Below the pieces are notes generated by a model. It made no database searches, had not been told where the DNA came from, and saw nothing but the letters and a program-made list of their open reading frames with translations. 50,790 bases of DNA from Candidatus Bathyarchaeota archaeon (lineage in GTDB: Archaea; Thermoproteota; Bathyarchaeia; TCS64). Shown piece by piece: positions 49,917 to 50,790 of this stretch. The number at the start of each line of letters is the position of its first letter. The first letter of the stretch is position 1. The stretch is taken from the NCBI GenBank assembly GCA_026394265.1, contig JAPKYO010000004.1, positions 1 to 50,790 on the forward strand. Reading direction: 5' to 3'. The position numbers and the translations under genes are program-made.

Positions 49917-50790
49917 TCAGTGGTACTGGTTGTAGTAGGGGTCCTTGACGTAGTACCCCTGCCAGATGGACTTGCCCGCCTCGACTAGCTGTTTCCCCTT
50001 GGCGTAGACCTTCTCCACGTAGAGCTCCTCTGGCTTGTCGGCGACGACGATGTCGGCGTCGTAGCCCTCGGCTATCCTGCCCTTCTTGTCGTCAATTCCG
50101 AGGCACTTGGCGGGGTTGGTCGTGACCATCCTGAGCGCCTCCTCGAAGGGGAGGATGCGGTTGTGGACGATGTCCCTGACCTCACGGCGTGTGAAGTCGA
50201 CGGGGGCGATGTAGACCTTGACCTGCTTGCCCTTAGCGTCCCTTATCGCCATGGGGCAGTTGGCGTCGCTGCTTATCGTTATGAATTCGATGGGGCAGCC
50301 CCCGGCGAGCATACGCTTCACGGCGAGGTCCGTCTTCAGCCCGGTCAGCGTCCCCTCCTCCTTCCTCATCTGCGTCGTTAGGTCGACGTAGCCGCCCCTC
50401 TTCGCCCACTCCGTCGCCTGAGCCATAACGTCTGGCGTAAGGCGATTCACGTGCGTCGGCTGTATGAGCCTCGCCGGCAGCCCCGTGTTCTCTATGACCT
50501 CGAAGAGCATGTCCATCCTCTGCGGGCGCCGGCCCACGTGGACGTGGGTGACCGCGGTCTTCTTCACGGTCTCGGCGCCTAGCTCGACCTCGCTCACCAG
50601 CTCCGCCATCTCCCGCCACGTGTGGTGGCTGGTGGTTGCGTCCGAGATCGCCGTCTTGCAGCCCCTCACCTTGTCGATGAGTACCACGTCTCCCCTAACG
50701 GTGCCCGTGATTGTGGGCGGCGGGATGTGGAAGCAGCCCGTATACATGTATGTGGTGATGCCCAGCATCTCCAGCTCGATGGTCTTCCAG
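49917..50790 (-). CDS. iadA: Beta-aspartyl dipeptidase (isoaspartyl dipeptidase)-like amidohydrolase, 5' end missing
   Basis: Amidohydrolase-superfamily enzyme that hydrolyses isoAsp dipeptides. TYMYTGCFHIPPPTITGTVRGDVVLIDKVRGCKTAISD is characteristic of IadA (metal-bridging Lys region), with HVHVGRRPQRM (metal His), SSDANCP (metal Asp) and the terminal GRIAEGYDADIVV. The frame is open to the window edge (codons WKTIELE before the first visible ATG), so the N-terminal 80-100 residues lie outside. Confidence 0.85.
   Translation of the reverse strand, partial: WKTIELEMLGITTYMYTGCFHIPPPTITGTVRGDVVLIDKVRGCKTAISDATTSHHTWREMAELVSEVELGAETVKKTAVTHVHVGRRPQRMDMLFEVIENTGLPARLIQPTHVNRLTPDVMAQATEWAKRGGYVDLTTQMRKEEGTLTGLKTDLAVKRMLAGGCPIEFITISSDANCPMAIRDAKGKQVKVYIAPVDFTRREVRDIVHNRILPFEEALRMVTTNPAKCLGIDDKKGRIAEGYDADIVVADKPEELYVEKVYAKGKQLVEAGKSIWQGYYVKDPYYNQYH

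Noticed and set aside
1..50790. tRNA, rRNA, CRISPR arrays, complete IS elements or a replication origin
   Set aside because: I looked for T-loop-like sequences, regularly spaced repeats, transposase genes with inverted ends and clustered origin boxes, and saw none that hold up by eye. A tRNAscan-SE or repeat search could still find weak cases.

Overview
The window is a GC-rich, gene-dense archaeal chromosome segment. Archaeal markers are aEF1A, archaeal-type uS7, uS12 and uS10, a C-terminal-tyrosine ProRS, Trm1, an Lhr-type helicase, a UbiA-family ether-lipid prenyltransferase, and TATA boxes about 26 bases upstream of many start codons, which implies mostly leaderless transcripts. The EF-1A carries the GEFEAG...GQTREH form of the insertion seen in Thermoproteota-side archaea and eukaryotes, so a TACK-lineage archaeon is likely; Bathyarchaeia is my best guess but is not proven here. 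TTG and GTG starts are frequent.

Layout. 1-1.6 kb: truncated nucleoside hydrolase and a YkgJ-type Cys-cluster protein, both minus strand. 1.7-10.1 kb: one long plus-strand aromatic operon, aroF-aroB-aroD-aroE-aroK-aroA-aroC-chorismate mutase-pheA-tyrA, covering erythrose-4-P/PEP to the Phe and Tyr precursors. Most junctions are 4-base overlaps. It is preceded by an unusually long (about 190 nt) leader containing hairpins, a short Phe/Tyr-rich reading frame and a potential pseudoknot around the aroF ribosome-binding site. 10.2-16.3 kb: threonine dehydratase, a small zinc protein, an ABC export-type system (mini-permease and ATPase facing a large MacB/FtsX-type permease across an AT-rich, repeat-rich gap) and a cyclophilin-like protein. 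16.3-18.4 kb: a frameshifted DGQHR-domain gene and the UbiA prenyltransferase. 18.4-22.6 kb: a rearranged str-type ribosomal cluster (rps7 and rps12 minus, MFS gene between them plus, then tef1 and rps10 plus).

22.8-29.5 kb: Cys-containing ArsR-like regulator divergent from a flavin-type protein and a polyferredoxin, carbamate kinase, FUN14 protein, HemK-like methyltransferase, archaellin-like fragment, proS, a zinc-ribbon remnant and a VapBC module with repeated operator-like sites. 29.6-37.2 kb: Lhr helicase, AroM-family protein, RlmE-type methyltransferase, Trm1, Ldh2-type dehydrogenase, threonine aldolase. 37.3-41.3 kb: several poorly characterised proteins (exported protein, metallo-beta-lactamase fold, zinc/membrane proteins, possible nuclease, CMD protein, GIY-YIG-like DUF123 protein). 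41.4-50.8 kb: S9 peptidase, class V aminotransferase, purD, scpB, C45/Ntn hydrolase, a 43-residue membrane peptide, AIM24 protein, an amidinotransferase-fold enzyme and a truncated isoaspartyl dipeptidase.

The most interesting candidate is the aromatic operon leader. The first enzyme, DAHP synthase, lacks an obvious allosteric domain. The leader offers a plausible translational-attenuation device that would sense Phe/Tyr supply, which to my knowledge would be unusual for an archaeon. This is inference from sequence pattern only. I saw no tRNA, rRNA, CRISPR array, intact insertion sequence or replication origin.
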